Origin: Clostridium sp. CM027
GTDB taxonomy: Bacteria; Bacillota; Clostridia; Clostridiales; Clostridiaceae
Reading direction: 5' to 3'
Length of the DNA stretch: 64,000 nt
Assembly: GCF_024730565.1 (NCBI RefSeq)
Contig: NZ_CP077725.1
Location: 124,001 to 188,000, forward strand
The notes under the pieces are model-generated. The model searched no databases, had not been told where the DNA came from, and saw only the letters and a list, made by a program, of their open reading frames with translations. Shown here piece by piece: positions 9,544-16,524 of this stretch. Position numbers and translations under genes: made by a program. Positions within the stretch are counted from its first letter, which is position 1. Each line of letters begins with the position of its first letter.

Positions 9544-10818
9544 ATGAGTGATAATAAAAAAAAGAGAAAAATAGTAAATTATAAAAGATTTGCAATTGTT
9601 ATCAGTACTTTAGTGGTGACAGTGCTTGTGTTAATTTTTGGTTATCTTTATTTCTACTTAAATAGCTTTAATAATAGTGCATTAGATTTAACCCAAAAAG
9701 GATTAGCATCGGAATTAAATAAGGATGATATAGAAAAGATTAAGAAAGATGGGAAATCTTGCAATATACTGGTTATGGGCGTAGATGTGGGTACTCCAGG
9801 TGCTACAAATGCTGACGATCCAAAGAGGACAGACACAATGATATTAGCACATTATAATGCAAATGATAAAAAAGTTAATTTGGTTTCTATCCCCAGAGAT
9901 ACTTTAGTTACGATAAATGGTAAAAATCAAAAAATTAATGCTGCCCATGCTATTGGTGGCGTGGATTATGCAGTTGCTGCTGTACAAAAGTTATTAGGTG
10001 TTCAAATTGACTACTATGGCAAAATTGACTATAAAGGATTTAATAAACTAATTGATGCTATTGGTGGAGTAAATATTGACATAACAAGGAAAATGGATTA
10101 TAAAGATCCTGATCAAGATTTAAGCATTCATTTTGAAAAGGGGACGAATGTTCATTTGGATGGTAAAAAAGCTGAGGAATTTTTTAGGTGGAGAAAAAAT
10201 TCCGATGGTAGTGGTTTTGAAAATGGTGACTTAGGAAGAATAGAAAATCAGCATATGTTTATTTCTAAAGTTATGAAGAAAGTAAAAAGTCCTATTACAG
10301 TAATTAAGATTCCAAGCATTTTATCAGCAATAAAAAGTTCTGTAGAAACTAATATGGATGCTAATGATATACTTAAATATGGATACATATTTGCAACCAT
10401 TGGTAGTGATAAGCTCTCCATGGATACCATTAAGGGCGATTTAAAGAGCGTACATGGTGTATCATATGTAGTATATAATAAAGCTCAAAATAAAGAGATT
10501 ATTTCAAAATTAGAGGGCAGCCAGGTACAGAATATTGATAAGTCAAAACTTAAAATAAAGGTGATTAATGGGACTAAAACACCAGGACTCGCTAGTGACT
10601 TTTCAACATATCTTGTAGAAAACGGCTATAATAAAGCGGTAACAGGAAATGGTAAATCTACTAGTAAAACCAAAATTTTAGTATATAATGGTAATAAAGA
10701 CATGAAAAATGATTTAGAAAAAGATTTTAAAATAGACAATATTGAATTTTTATCCTCCAGTGATGAAAAATTCGATATAATAGTTTTCTTAGGTAAAGAT
10801 CATAAATTAATGCATTAA
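9544..10818 (+). CDS. LytR-CpsA-Psr (LCP) family cell-wall glycopolymer ligase
   Basis: 424 residues: short cytoplasmic basic N-terminus, one membrane segment (about 16-37), an extracellular LCP domain with RTDTMILAHYN and SIPRDTLV (conserved Arg/Asp that bind polyprenyl phosphate), and a C-terminal LytR_C domain (about 335-424). LCP enzymes transfer teichoic-acid-like polymers from undecaprenyl phosphate to peptidoglycan. In many clostridia rsfS comes next; here it does not. A dispersed repeat starts six bases after the stop. Confidence 0.9.
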   Translation: MSDNKKKRKIVNYKRFAIVISTLVVTVLVLIFGYLYFYLNSFNNSALDLTQKGLASELNKDDIEKIKKDGKSCNILVMGVDVGTPGATNADDPKRTDTMILAHYNANDKKVNLVSIPRDTLVTINGKNQKINAAHAIGGVDYAVAAVQKLLGVQIDYYGKIDYKGFNKLIDAIGGVNIDITRKMDYKDPDQDLSIHFEKGTNVHLDGKKAEEFFRWRKNSDGSGFENGDLGRIENQHMFISKVMKKVKSPITVIKIPSILSAIKSSVETNMDANDILKYGYIFATIGSDKLSMDTIKGDLKSVHGVSYVVYNKAQNKEIISKLEGSQVQNIDKSKLKIKVINGTKTPGLASDFSTYLVENGYNKAVTGNGKSTSKTKILVYNGNKDMKNDLEKDFKIDNIEFLSSSDEKFDIIVFLGKDHKLMH

Positions 10819-10823
10819 TAATT

Positions 10824-10861
10824 TTCAAAGAAGATTTCAGCCACCAAGGAGATGATTTAAC
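10824..10861 (-). repeat. Dispersed repeat copy 1 (module 1) after the LCP gene
   Basis: ATTTCAGCCACCAAGGAG followed by ATGATTTAA (10834-10860) matches, base for base at most positions, the reverse complement of the copy after comEA (14182-14216). The left part has drifted from the TTAATGAC start of other copies. Confidence 0.7.
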
Positions 10862-10896
10862 TTACCAATACTATTTAATTATGAGGGGAAGAAAAA

Positions 10897-11004
10897 ATGG
10901 GAAAATATATTATTAGCACAAAGTTAATGGCTAGAGATTGCGTTCAGGTAGGAAAGTTTCTTAAGGATGCAATAGTTGAAATGGGAGTAATTGCCATTGA
11001 GTAA
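10897..11004 (+). CDS. Short ORF of 35 codons upstream of rluD-like gene
   Basis: Reads MGKYIISTKLMARD, then a 21-residue tail ending AIE. It has GAGGGG seven to ten bases before its ATG, and its stop overlaps the start of the following pseudouridine synthase, an arrangement that looks like translational coupling. I do not recognise the protein. It occupies the slot where rsfS usually follows the LCP gene but shows no resemblance to RsfS. It could be a real small protein, a leader peptide controlling the next gene, or the residue of a decayed gene. Confidence 0.45.
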   Translation: MGKYIISTKLMARDCVQVGKFLKDAIVEMGVIAIE

Positions 11005-11953
11005 TGATAAATTAACATATGTAGTTGGAGCAAACATCGTTGACGTAAAGATAAGAGATTATTTAAAGTACACAGAAAATTTATCTGGCAGATTTATAAA
11101 AAGCTCAGGGCTTAGTGGGAAAATAAGGGTAAACAATCAAGTAGCTAAGTTGAATCTTAGAATAAATTCAGAGGATAAAATAGAAATTGATATGAAAAAA
11201 GACGAACATCAAAATATTGAGCCTGAGAAGATGGATATAGACGTGGTATATGATGATATAGACCTTATTGTTGTAAATAAGAGCCCGGGAATAGTAGTTC
11301 ACCCAACTCGGGGTTATCCCAGTGGTACTCTTGCCAATGGAGTTTTGTATTATTTTAAGGAAAGAGATGAAAAATGCATTGTTAGACTCGTAAGTAGATT
11401 AGACAGGGATACTTCAGGTCTTATAATAATTGCAAAAAATCAATTTTCACATATGGCATTAGCTAGAGATATGCATAGCAGTGATTTGCAGGTAAGAGAT
11501 ATGCAGGAAAGCGACATGCATAGCAAAACTTTCGAGAAGAGTTATATGGCTGTTGTACATGGCAATATGGAAAATAAGACAGGTACTATTGATTTGCCTA
11601 TTGGAAACCCCGATGAAGAAAGTGCAAGGAGAGAAGTTTGGGCAGATGGACAAAGAAGTATAACTCATTATGAAGTTATTGATTCTTTTGAAAATGGTGA
11701 TTTGTTAAAAGTAACTTTGGAAACTGGTAGAACACATCAAATTCGTGTTCATTTAAGTCATATCGGTCATCCACTTTATGGAGATAGCCTTTATGGAGAG
11801 TGCGAAAGCCACTATATTGATAGGCAGGCACTTCACGCTTATAAATTAATTATTCCGCATCCAAGAACTGGTGAGAAGCTTATACTTAAATCAAAACTTC
11901 CAGATGATATAGCGAATTTGGTAAGTAAACTTAAAACTGAAAGTGACATATAA
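10997..11953 (+). CDS. RluA/RluD-family pseudouridine synthase
   Basis: 318 residues: N-terminal S4-like region (GRFIKSSGLSGKIRVN), then the catalytic domain with RLVSRLDRDTSGLIIIAK, whose RLD Asp is the catalytic residue, and GRTHQIRVHLSHIGHP. It isomerises uridine to pseudouridine in 23S rRNA (RluD-like) or another RNA; the target cannot be told from sequence. TTG 10997 is preferred over TTG 10991 because GGGAG (10983-10987) is then nine bases away. An insertion of about 20 residues rich in DMHS/DMQ sits between MALARD and FEKSYMAVVHG, where the family normally has a short loop. Confidence 0.88.
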   Translation: MSNDKLTYVVGANIVDVKIRDYLKYTENLSGRFIKSSGLSGKIRVNNQVAKLNLRINSEDKIEIDMKKDEHQNIEPEKMDIDVVYDDIDLIVVNKSPGIVVHPTRGYPSGTLANGVLYYFKERDEKCIVRLVSRLDRDTSGLIIIAKNQFSHMALARDMHSSDLQVRDMQESDMHSKTFEKSYMAVVHGNMENKTGTIDLPIGNPDEESARREVWADGQRSITHYEVIDSFENGDLLKVTLETGRTHQIRVHLSHIGHPLYGDSLYGECESHYIDRQALHAYKLIIPHPRTGEKLILKSKLPDDIANLVSKLKTESDI

Positions 11954-12003
11954 AAAAGCACCAAGTATAAACTATTAATCTAGTTTATACTTGGTGCTTT
12001 TTT
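11952..12003. terminator. Bidirectional terminator between rluD-like gene and dacF-like gene
   Basis: A 22-base perfect inverted repeat (11952-11973 with 11982-12003) with A/T tracts at both ends serves both convergent genes. Confidence 0.9.
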
Positions 12004-12018
12004 ATATGTTATGTTTTA

Positions 12019-13269
12019 CTATTTAAAGTGTCTGGGAATATACTCTATTATGTTTCTCCTTTTTCCTATTTTCCTTTTTTTTGATATTATAACAAATAAC
12101 AATAGTGCTAAAGCAAGTGCAAGATATTTTAGTGCATTTATTGTGTTTGTTGAGAGTGAAGGGGTTTGAACGTGCTTTTTAGCATAATCTATTCCACTAG
12201 TCAAATCTAAAGAATAAGAATCTTTACCATAAGTAATTGTAGCATTACTTATTAGAACACCTTTCTTAATTGGCGAAAGGCCTATTTTTTTTTCCTCAGT
12301 TTTAATAGTTGGAGTTAAAGTTGGATTTTTAGATTTAACAATATAAAGATCAGTTGAAGCAAGTAGCGGAACATTCGTACCGTCATCTAAAGTTAAATTT
12401 GATACTTTATCATTCTTATTAAATTGTTTATAGAGTTCAAAATTATCAAAGCCATAATCCAATAATTTTTTACTGTCTGGAAAAAATGTCTTTTCAGAGT
12501 CATGTACAAGAGATACTATAAGCTTTTGACCATTTCTACTAGCTACGGCAATAAAGGAATGCTGTGATTGGATAGTATATCCTGTTTTTCCACCTTCACA
12601 GCCTTTATAGTAGTGTGGGTCATTCTTTTGTATTAGTCTATTCTCATTCCAAAGAGGACGGTTTTCCTTGGATTTATTTGTTGCTGCCATTTTATATGAA
12701 GGCGTTGTTGAAATCATATTGTACTCGGGATGCTTAGTTAGCTCTTGCATAATTAGGGATAAATCATAGGCTGAAGTTTTATGATTTACGTCATATAGCC
12801 CATTTGGATTGACAAAATTAGTGTTTTTACAACCTAGAGATTCTGCCTTTTCATTCATAAGCTTTGCAAATTTTCCTGTGGAACCACTTATATGTTCTGC
12901 TAAAGCTACGGCACAGTCATTAGCAGAGGCTAATATTAATCCGTATAACAATTCTTTTACAGAAACTTTTTCGTCTTTAAGGAGATATATTTTTGAACCA
13001 TCAGTCATCTCTGCGTTTTTACTTACAGTTACCACATCGTTTAAATTAGAGTTTTCTAAGACGAGAAGTATAGTCATTATCTTTGTGGTAGAAGCTGGTG
13101 GGTAAGCAGAATCTTTATTTTTCTCATAAAGTAGTTTACCAGTAGTGGCATCCATTAAAACCACACTATCAGCAGACACCACTGGCGGTTTTAATAGTGC
13201 TTTAACTGTTGGGGCCGTATTAAAAAATAAAAAAAATGATGCAAGTGCTATTGTGATTAATTTTTTCAT
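12019..13269 (-). CDS. dacF: D-alanyl-D-alanine carboxypeptidase (penicillin-binding protein, DacF/PBP5 type)
   Basis: 416 residues. Signal peptide at 1-24, then the serine-protease-like S11 motifs: STTK (60-63, catalytic Ser60), SAN (115-117) and KTG (228-230). A C-terminal domain and a membrane segment near residues 385-403 followed by a basic tail anchor it to the membrane. It trims the terminal D-Ala of peptidoglycan stem peptides. DacF-like identity rather than vegetative DacA is uncertain. Ribosome site GGAGGTAACC precedes ATG; convergent with the pseudouridine synthase and divergent from comEA. Confidence 0.9.
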   Translation of the reverse strand: MKKLITIALASFFLFFNTAPTVKALLKPPVVSADSVVLMDATTGKLLYEKNKDSAYPPASTTKIMTILLVLENSNLNDVVTVSKNAEMTDGSKIYLLKDEKVSVKELLYGLILASANDCAVALAEHISGSTGKFAKLMNEKAESLGCKNTNFVNPNGLYDVNHKTSAYDLSLIMQELTKHPEYNMISTTPSYKMAATNKSKENRPLWNENRLIQKNDPHYYKGCEGGKTGYTIQSQHSFIAVASRNGQKLIVSLVHDSEKTFFPDSKKLLDYGFDNFELYKQFNKNDKVSNLTLDDGTNVPLLASTDLYIVKSKNPTLTPTIKTEEKKIGLSPIKKGVLISNATITYGKDSYSLDLTSGIDYAKKHVQTPSLSTNTINALKYLALALALLLFVIISKKRKIGKRRNIIEYIPRHFK

Positions 13270-13419
13270 AGGTTACCTCCAAGTTTTTCAACATTTATAG
13301 TATATCAAAAAAAATCTTTCTTAGCGATAGTATTTACGTAAACTTGTCAATAATTTTATATAGGATGGCAAAATAATTAGCAAGTGTCCTGTGCTCTAGG
13401 AGGTTAACGAGGAGATATT

Positions 13420-14181
13420 ATGAAAAATAAAGAGAAAATAATTGGTTCTATAGTTATTTTATGCATAAGTATTGCATTTATAATTGCTGGCTACAAATTG
13501 TCAAGTCCAAAAGGAAATGTTAATGCTTCGGATTATAAGGATATATTTGTAGAAACTGATAAAACTTCAGAAAAAAAAGATGCAGAGGGCGTTATTGCAG
13601 CTGGATCAAATAAAGTAGAAGGTAGTAATGCAAAAGTAGAAGGTAGTAATGCAAAAGTAGAAGGTAGTAATGCAAAAGTAGAAGGTAGTAATGCAAAAGT
13701 AGAAGATAGTAATATAAAAGTGGATATAAAAGGTGCTGTAAAAGATCCTGGTGTTTATGATATAAAAAAAGGAAGTAGAGTTACCGATCTTATAAAACTA
13801 GCAGGTGGGGGAACTAGTGATGCAGACCTTGATGCGACAAATCTTTCTGCAAAACTAAATGATGAAGATTGTATTGTGATTTGTAAAAAGGGTGAGGTAA
13901 ACAAAACACAAACGCCCCTGAATACTACTCTAAAGAGCAATTCTAACGATTCTGCGACTTCAAACTCGGGTAGCACTGAAAAGGGCGCTATTATTAACAT
14001 AAACACTGCTAGCAAAGAAGAACTAAAGACTCTTACAGGAATAGGGGATGCTAAAGCTGATGTTATAATCGAATATAGGCAGCAAAATGGAGGATTTAAG
14101 TCTGTAGAAGAGATAACAAAAGTGGGCGGTATTGGAGAAAAGACCTTAAGCAAATTTATAGATAAGATAGACATAAAGTAA
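13420..14181 (+). CDS. comEA: ComEA-type competence DNA receptor with tandem heptapeptide linker
   Basis: 253 residues: membrane anchor (about 9-28), a linker with five tandem copies of VEGSNAK-like heptapeptides (66-100), an SLBB domain (about 104-150) and a C-terminal helix-hairpin-helix pair beginning ININTASKEEL (about 191-253) that binds double-stranded DNA. ComEA captures DNA outside the membrane and hands it to ComEC. In Bacillus comEA and comEC are adjacent apart from comEB; here they are 11.8 kb apart. GAGGAG precedes ATG 13420. A dispersed repeat begins at the base after the stop codon. Confidence 0.9.
   Translation: MKNKEKIIGSIVILCISIAFIIAGYKLSSPKGNVNASDYKDIFVETDKTSEKKDAEGVIAAGSNKVEGSNAKVEGSNAKVEGSNAKVEGSNAKVEDSNIKVDIKGAVKDPGVYDIKKGSRVTDLIKLAGGGTSDADLDATNLSAKLNDEDCIVICKKGEVNKTQTPLNTTLKSNSNDSATSNSGSTEKGAIININTASKEELKTLTGIGDAKADVIIEYRQQNGGFKSVEEITKVGGIGEKTLSKFIDKIDIK
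13615..13719 (+). repeat. 21-bp tandem repeat inside comEA
   Basis: Five consecutive 21-bp units encode VEGSNAK; the first four are identical in DNA and the fifth differs at a few bases (VEDSNIK). Identity at wobble positions points to recent slippage or recombination rather than selection on protein alone. Confidence 0.95.
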
Positions 14182-14216
14182 TTAAATCATCTCCTGGGTC
14201 GCTGAAATGTCGTTAA
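14182..14216 (+). repeat. Dispersed repeat copy 2 (module 1) at comEA stop
   Basis: TTAAATCATCTCCTGGGTCG then CTGAAATGTCGTTAA. Same ends (TTAA...TTAA) and core as the copies at 25342 and 10824. It begins directly after the comEA stop codon. Confidence 0.8.
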
Positions 14217-14240
14217 ACTAATAAAGTTTATATGGGATAT

Positions 14241-14371
14241 TTGTATATTTATATGAACTAAGGATACAATATACAGATGAACGAGGGAGATTTAAAGCAT
14301 GGAGTGTAGGATTAAACAATTCGACAAGATTATGCACATTGATATTGAATATATCGGTGAAATATGCTAAA
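14241..14371 (+). other. Promoter plus 23-codon ORF, unassigned
   Basis: TTGTAT (14241-14246), 18 bases, TACAAT (14265-14270) is a fair sigma-A promoter. It is followed by GAGGGAG and an ATG at 14300 that opens a 23-codon frame (MECRIKQFDKIMHIDIEY and five more residues). The end of this frame overlaps the next promoter. Not recognised; may be chance. Confidence 0.3.
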
Positions 14372-14373
14372 AT
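14345..14373 (+). promoter_or_regulatory. Strong sigma-A promoter of orphan RNA
   Basis: TTGAAT (14345-14350), 17-base spacer ending in TGC, TAAAAT (14368-14373): good spacing and an extended -10. A transcript would start near 14380. Confidence 0.7.
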
Positions 14374-14379
14374 TAATAA

Positions 14380-14530
14380 CATACATGGGGGTAGGTGATA
14401 GTGTGCCTGCCGAGTTAAAACTATGTTGTAGTGCTAATACGACGAATGAATTCAATTTACACATGTTTCATAATTAAATAGACATATTGCGGCTTAGATA
14501 CATAGTTTTATGCTATCTGAGCCGCTTTTT
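14380..14530 (+). ncRNA. Orphan attenuator-like RNA with 24-codon leader ORF
   Basis: From the promoter to the terminator is about 150 nt. It holds a frame from GTG 14403 to 14477 (MPAELKLCCSANTTNEF plus seven residues) behind GGGGGTAGGTGAT. Bases 14417-14426 (AAAACTATGT) are perfectly complementary to 14500-14509, which lie within the terminator hairpin (14489-14525). The two pairings exclude each other, as in an attenuator. The next genes are on the opposite strand or 600 bases away, so no regulated gene is visible. Not matched to a known RNA family. Confidence 0.5.
14489..14530 (+). terminator. Terminator of orphan RNA
   Basis: GCGGCTTAGATA (14489-14500) pairs with TATCTGAGCCGC (14514-14525) with one G-U pair, followed by five T. 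Confidence 0.85.
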
Positions 14531-14546
14531 ATATTGTATTCCATAA

Positions 14547-14570
14547 AAAAAAGAGTTTATAACTCTTTTT
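14547..14570 (-). terminator. Terminator of the reverse-strand gene
   Basis: AAAAAGAGTT (14547-14556) pairs with AACTCTTTTT (14561-14570); on the reverse strand a T run follows. It overlaps the last codons of the gene. Confidence 0.7.
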
Positions 14571-14817
14571 TAAAATTCTCTTCAATAAATTCTATTCCGG
14601 TAAGTTCAATTTTATAATTTCCTCTAACCGCTTGTTTAGTTATAAGCCTTTTTTTCATTAAAGATTCAAGAGAAGATTTCAAAACCCTAATATCACCTTT
14701 ACCATTACCTAGATTAAGCGCAAGTTTTATTTTTGCGATGCTTTGTGGGGATGCGGTTCTATTTTCATACAGATAGTTTAATATGCTATCTTCAATTTCT
14801 TTTATGTTATCTTTCAT
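14557..14817 (-). CDS. Small winged-helix-like protein
   Basis: 86 residues, helical with a pattern suggesting a winged helix: IEDSILNYLYENRTASPQSI, then LKSSLESLMKKRLITKQAVR and NYKIELTGIEFIEENF, where helix-helix-wing order and the 'LTGIEFIEE' tail resemble small DNA-binding regulators. I cannot assign a family. ATG 14817 is preceded on the reverse strand by GGAGGATA. It lies alone between the orphan RNA and the V-ATPase operon, transcribed away from the latter, and could regulate either; that is speculation. Confidence 0.65.
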   Translation of the reverse strand: MKDNIKEIEDSILNYLYENRTASPQSIAKIKLALNLGNGKGDIRVLKSSLESLMKKRLITKQAVRGNYKIELTGIEFIEENFKKEL

Positions 14818-15129
14818 AAATATCCTCCTTCATTAGCGTATTTAGCCATAATATATAAGTATACTACATACATTAGGTAATATAAAGAAAAATTATCTAA
14901 GAAACTGTCATGGTTTTTATGTAGGGGGCAAGAGATAAACATAGGTAGCGTTAGCTTTGTATGGTATATATTGTAATAAAGCTCAGATCCCTTATCGAAG
15001 GCTTATATTATGCCCAAAATCGCTTTCGACATTATGCATTAAAGGTAATATAATGAGAATATAGTCAACATTCCAAATTATGAGAAAATATAAAAATAAG
15101 TATTATTTATAAATATTGGGGGTGATGTT
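14818..15129. other. Divergent intergenic region before the V-ATPase operon
   Basis: 312 bases without a gene. It contains a weak inverted repeat TCGAAGGC/GCTTTCGA (about 14995-15029), an AGCTTT...AAAGCT pair (about 14952-14982) and AT-rich promoter-like sequence, but no convincing promoter, riboswitch or ORF that I can call. Confidence 0.5.
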
Positions 15130-15462
15130 TTGGAATTTATAACTAATAAAATAATGAGTATAGACAAAGATGCTGAAAGCTATAGGAAGGGCATTGATGA
15201 AATGTTAAAAGAAAAACAAGATGAATTTGAAAATATAATAAAGGATATGAAGGTTAGCTTTCAAGAAGAATCTAAAAACATTAAGAATACTATAAGTAAT
15301 GAAAAGATGATGGAGGCGGAGTTTAAAGCTGAAATCATAAGAAAAGAAAAAGAAAAAGTATTAAAAAATATTAATAAAAAATATCAAAACAATAAATTAA
15401 AAATAGTAGATGAAGTATTTAACGCTATCATAGGGGTGGGAATATATGGGAAGTATTGTTAA
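15130..15462 (+). CDS. V-type ATPase peripheral stalk subunit (AhaH/NtpF-like)
   Basis: 110 residues, almost entirely charged heptad-rich helix (EEKQDEFENII-type pattern from residue 20 on), as expected for the thin coiled-coil partner of subunit E in the peripheral stalk. Starts at TTG 15130 behind GGGGGTGAT. It is the first gene of the operon and overlaps the next by 17 bases. The assignment rests on position and coiled-coil character; the primary sequence is not diagnostic. Confidence 0.75.
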   Translation: MEFITNKIMSIDKDAESYRKGIDEMLKEKQDEFENIIKDMKVSFQEESKNIKNTISNEKMMEAEFKAEIIRKEKEKVLKNINKKYQNNKLKIVDEVFNAIIGVGIYGKYC

Positions 15463-16486
15463 GTTTAGTGCTATTAATTCTAAAGTAAAGGCAATGATGG
15501 GAAAGATGATAAGCGGAGATCAATATTTGAAATTACTAAAGTGTAAAGATTTTAAAAGTACTGTTAAAGTATTAAAAGAGGATACGAGCTATGGGGAGCT
15601 TTTAGGAGAATACAACTTAGAGAAAATACATAGGGGTAATTTAGAGATTATTTTAAATAGATACTATACAAGTATTTATAGCAAATTTATAAATTATTTT
15701 GATGGTGAATACAGGAAGCTTATAAAAGTTTTTTTTGTAAGATGGGAAATAGAAGATTTAAAAATAATTATTAGAGGCAAATATTTAGGCCTACGTTGCG
15801 ACGAAATAGAAAACAAGCTAATTGCAAGAAGTTCTTTAAATACAATAAATTATGATTATTTATTAGCCTTAAAAAATACAGAAGAGGTAATAGATGGACT
15901 AAAAGGGAGCATATATTATAAAAGTCTAAAAAATTTAGCTAGGGGCATCAGTGAAAAAGGTTTGTTTAGAATTGAAACAGAACTTGATTTTGTTTATTTT
16001 ATGTCTGTACGACGCGAACTCAAGCATTTGGACAATGAGAATAAAGAAGTGGTACACAGTATATTAGGATTGGAAGCAGATCTTTTAAATTTAGGATGGA
16101 TATATAGAGGAAAGATTTTTTACAATATACCTTCTGAGGAGCTGTTTAACTACACCATATATAATGGGTATAAGCTTTCAAAGGAAAATATTAGAAAGCT
16201 TTGTTATATAAATAATATGGAAGAATTTTATAATATAATAGAAAAAACACCATATGCAAAGATATATGAAAAAGATGATTTTAATTCCATTGAAAAACGA
16301 CAACGTGAATTTCAAAAAAAATATTTCAAAAAAAATCTTAGAGAGAATAAAACAAATATTAGCATGGCTATGAGTTATCTTGCGTTTTATAGGATTGAAA
16401 TAAAAGATATTATATCTATAGTAGAACAAAAAAGATACGATATGGATATGAATGAAGGTATAAATTATGTTTCTGTCACATTATAA
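15446..16486 (+). CDS. ntpC: V-type ATPase subunit C (central-stalk cap, AC39 type)
   Basis: 346 residues, the AC39/subunit d family: three similar helical repeats, beginning FSAINSKVKAMMGKMIS and containing RWEIEDLKIIIRGKYLG. It links the rotating axle (D/F) to the membrane c-ring. ATG 15446 has GGGGTGGG upstream inside the end of the previous gene, so translation is probably coupled. Followed by ntpI after 38 bases. Confidence 0.88.
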   Translation: MGSIVKFSAINSKVKAMMGKMISGDQYLKLLKCKDFKSTVKVLKEDTSYGELLGEYNLEKIHRGNLEIILNRYYTSIYSKFINYFDGEYRKLIKVFFVRWEIEDLKIIIRGKYLGLRCDEIENKLIARSSLNTINYDYLLALKNTEEVIDGLKGSIYYKSLKNLARGISEKGLFRIETELDFVYFMSVRRELKHLDNENKEVVHSILGLEADLLNLGWIYRGKIFYNIPSEELFNYTIYNGYKLSKENIRKLCYINNMEEFYNIIEKTPYAKIYEKDDFNSIEKRQREFQKKYFKKNLRENKTNISMAMSYLAFYRIEIKDIISIVEQKRYDMDMNEGINYVSVTL

Positions 16487-16524
16487 ATGCTTATCTACCC
16501 CAGAAAAAAGCAGGAGGTGATTTT

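Noticed and set aside
13615-13719. Possible CRISPR-like array
   Set aside because: Contiguous 21-bp units without spacers, in frame in comEA; a coding tandem repeat.
13755-14174. 139-codon frame antisense to comEA
   Set aside because: Mirror of the comEA SLBB and HhH codons; Ser/Pro-rich product without motifs.
14818-15129. Possible regulatory RNA before the V-ATPase operon
   Set aside because: Only weak inverted repeats; no promoter/terminator pair or known motif.
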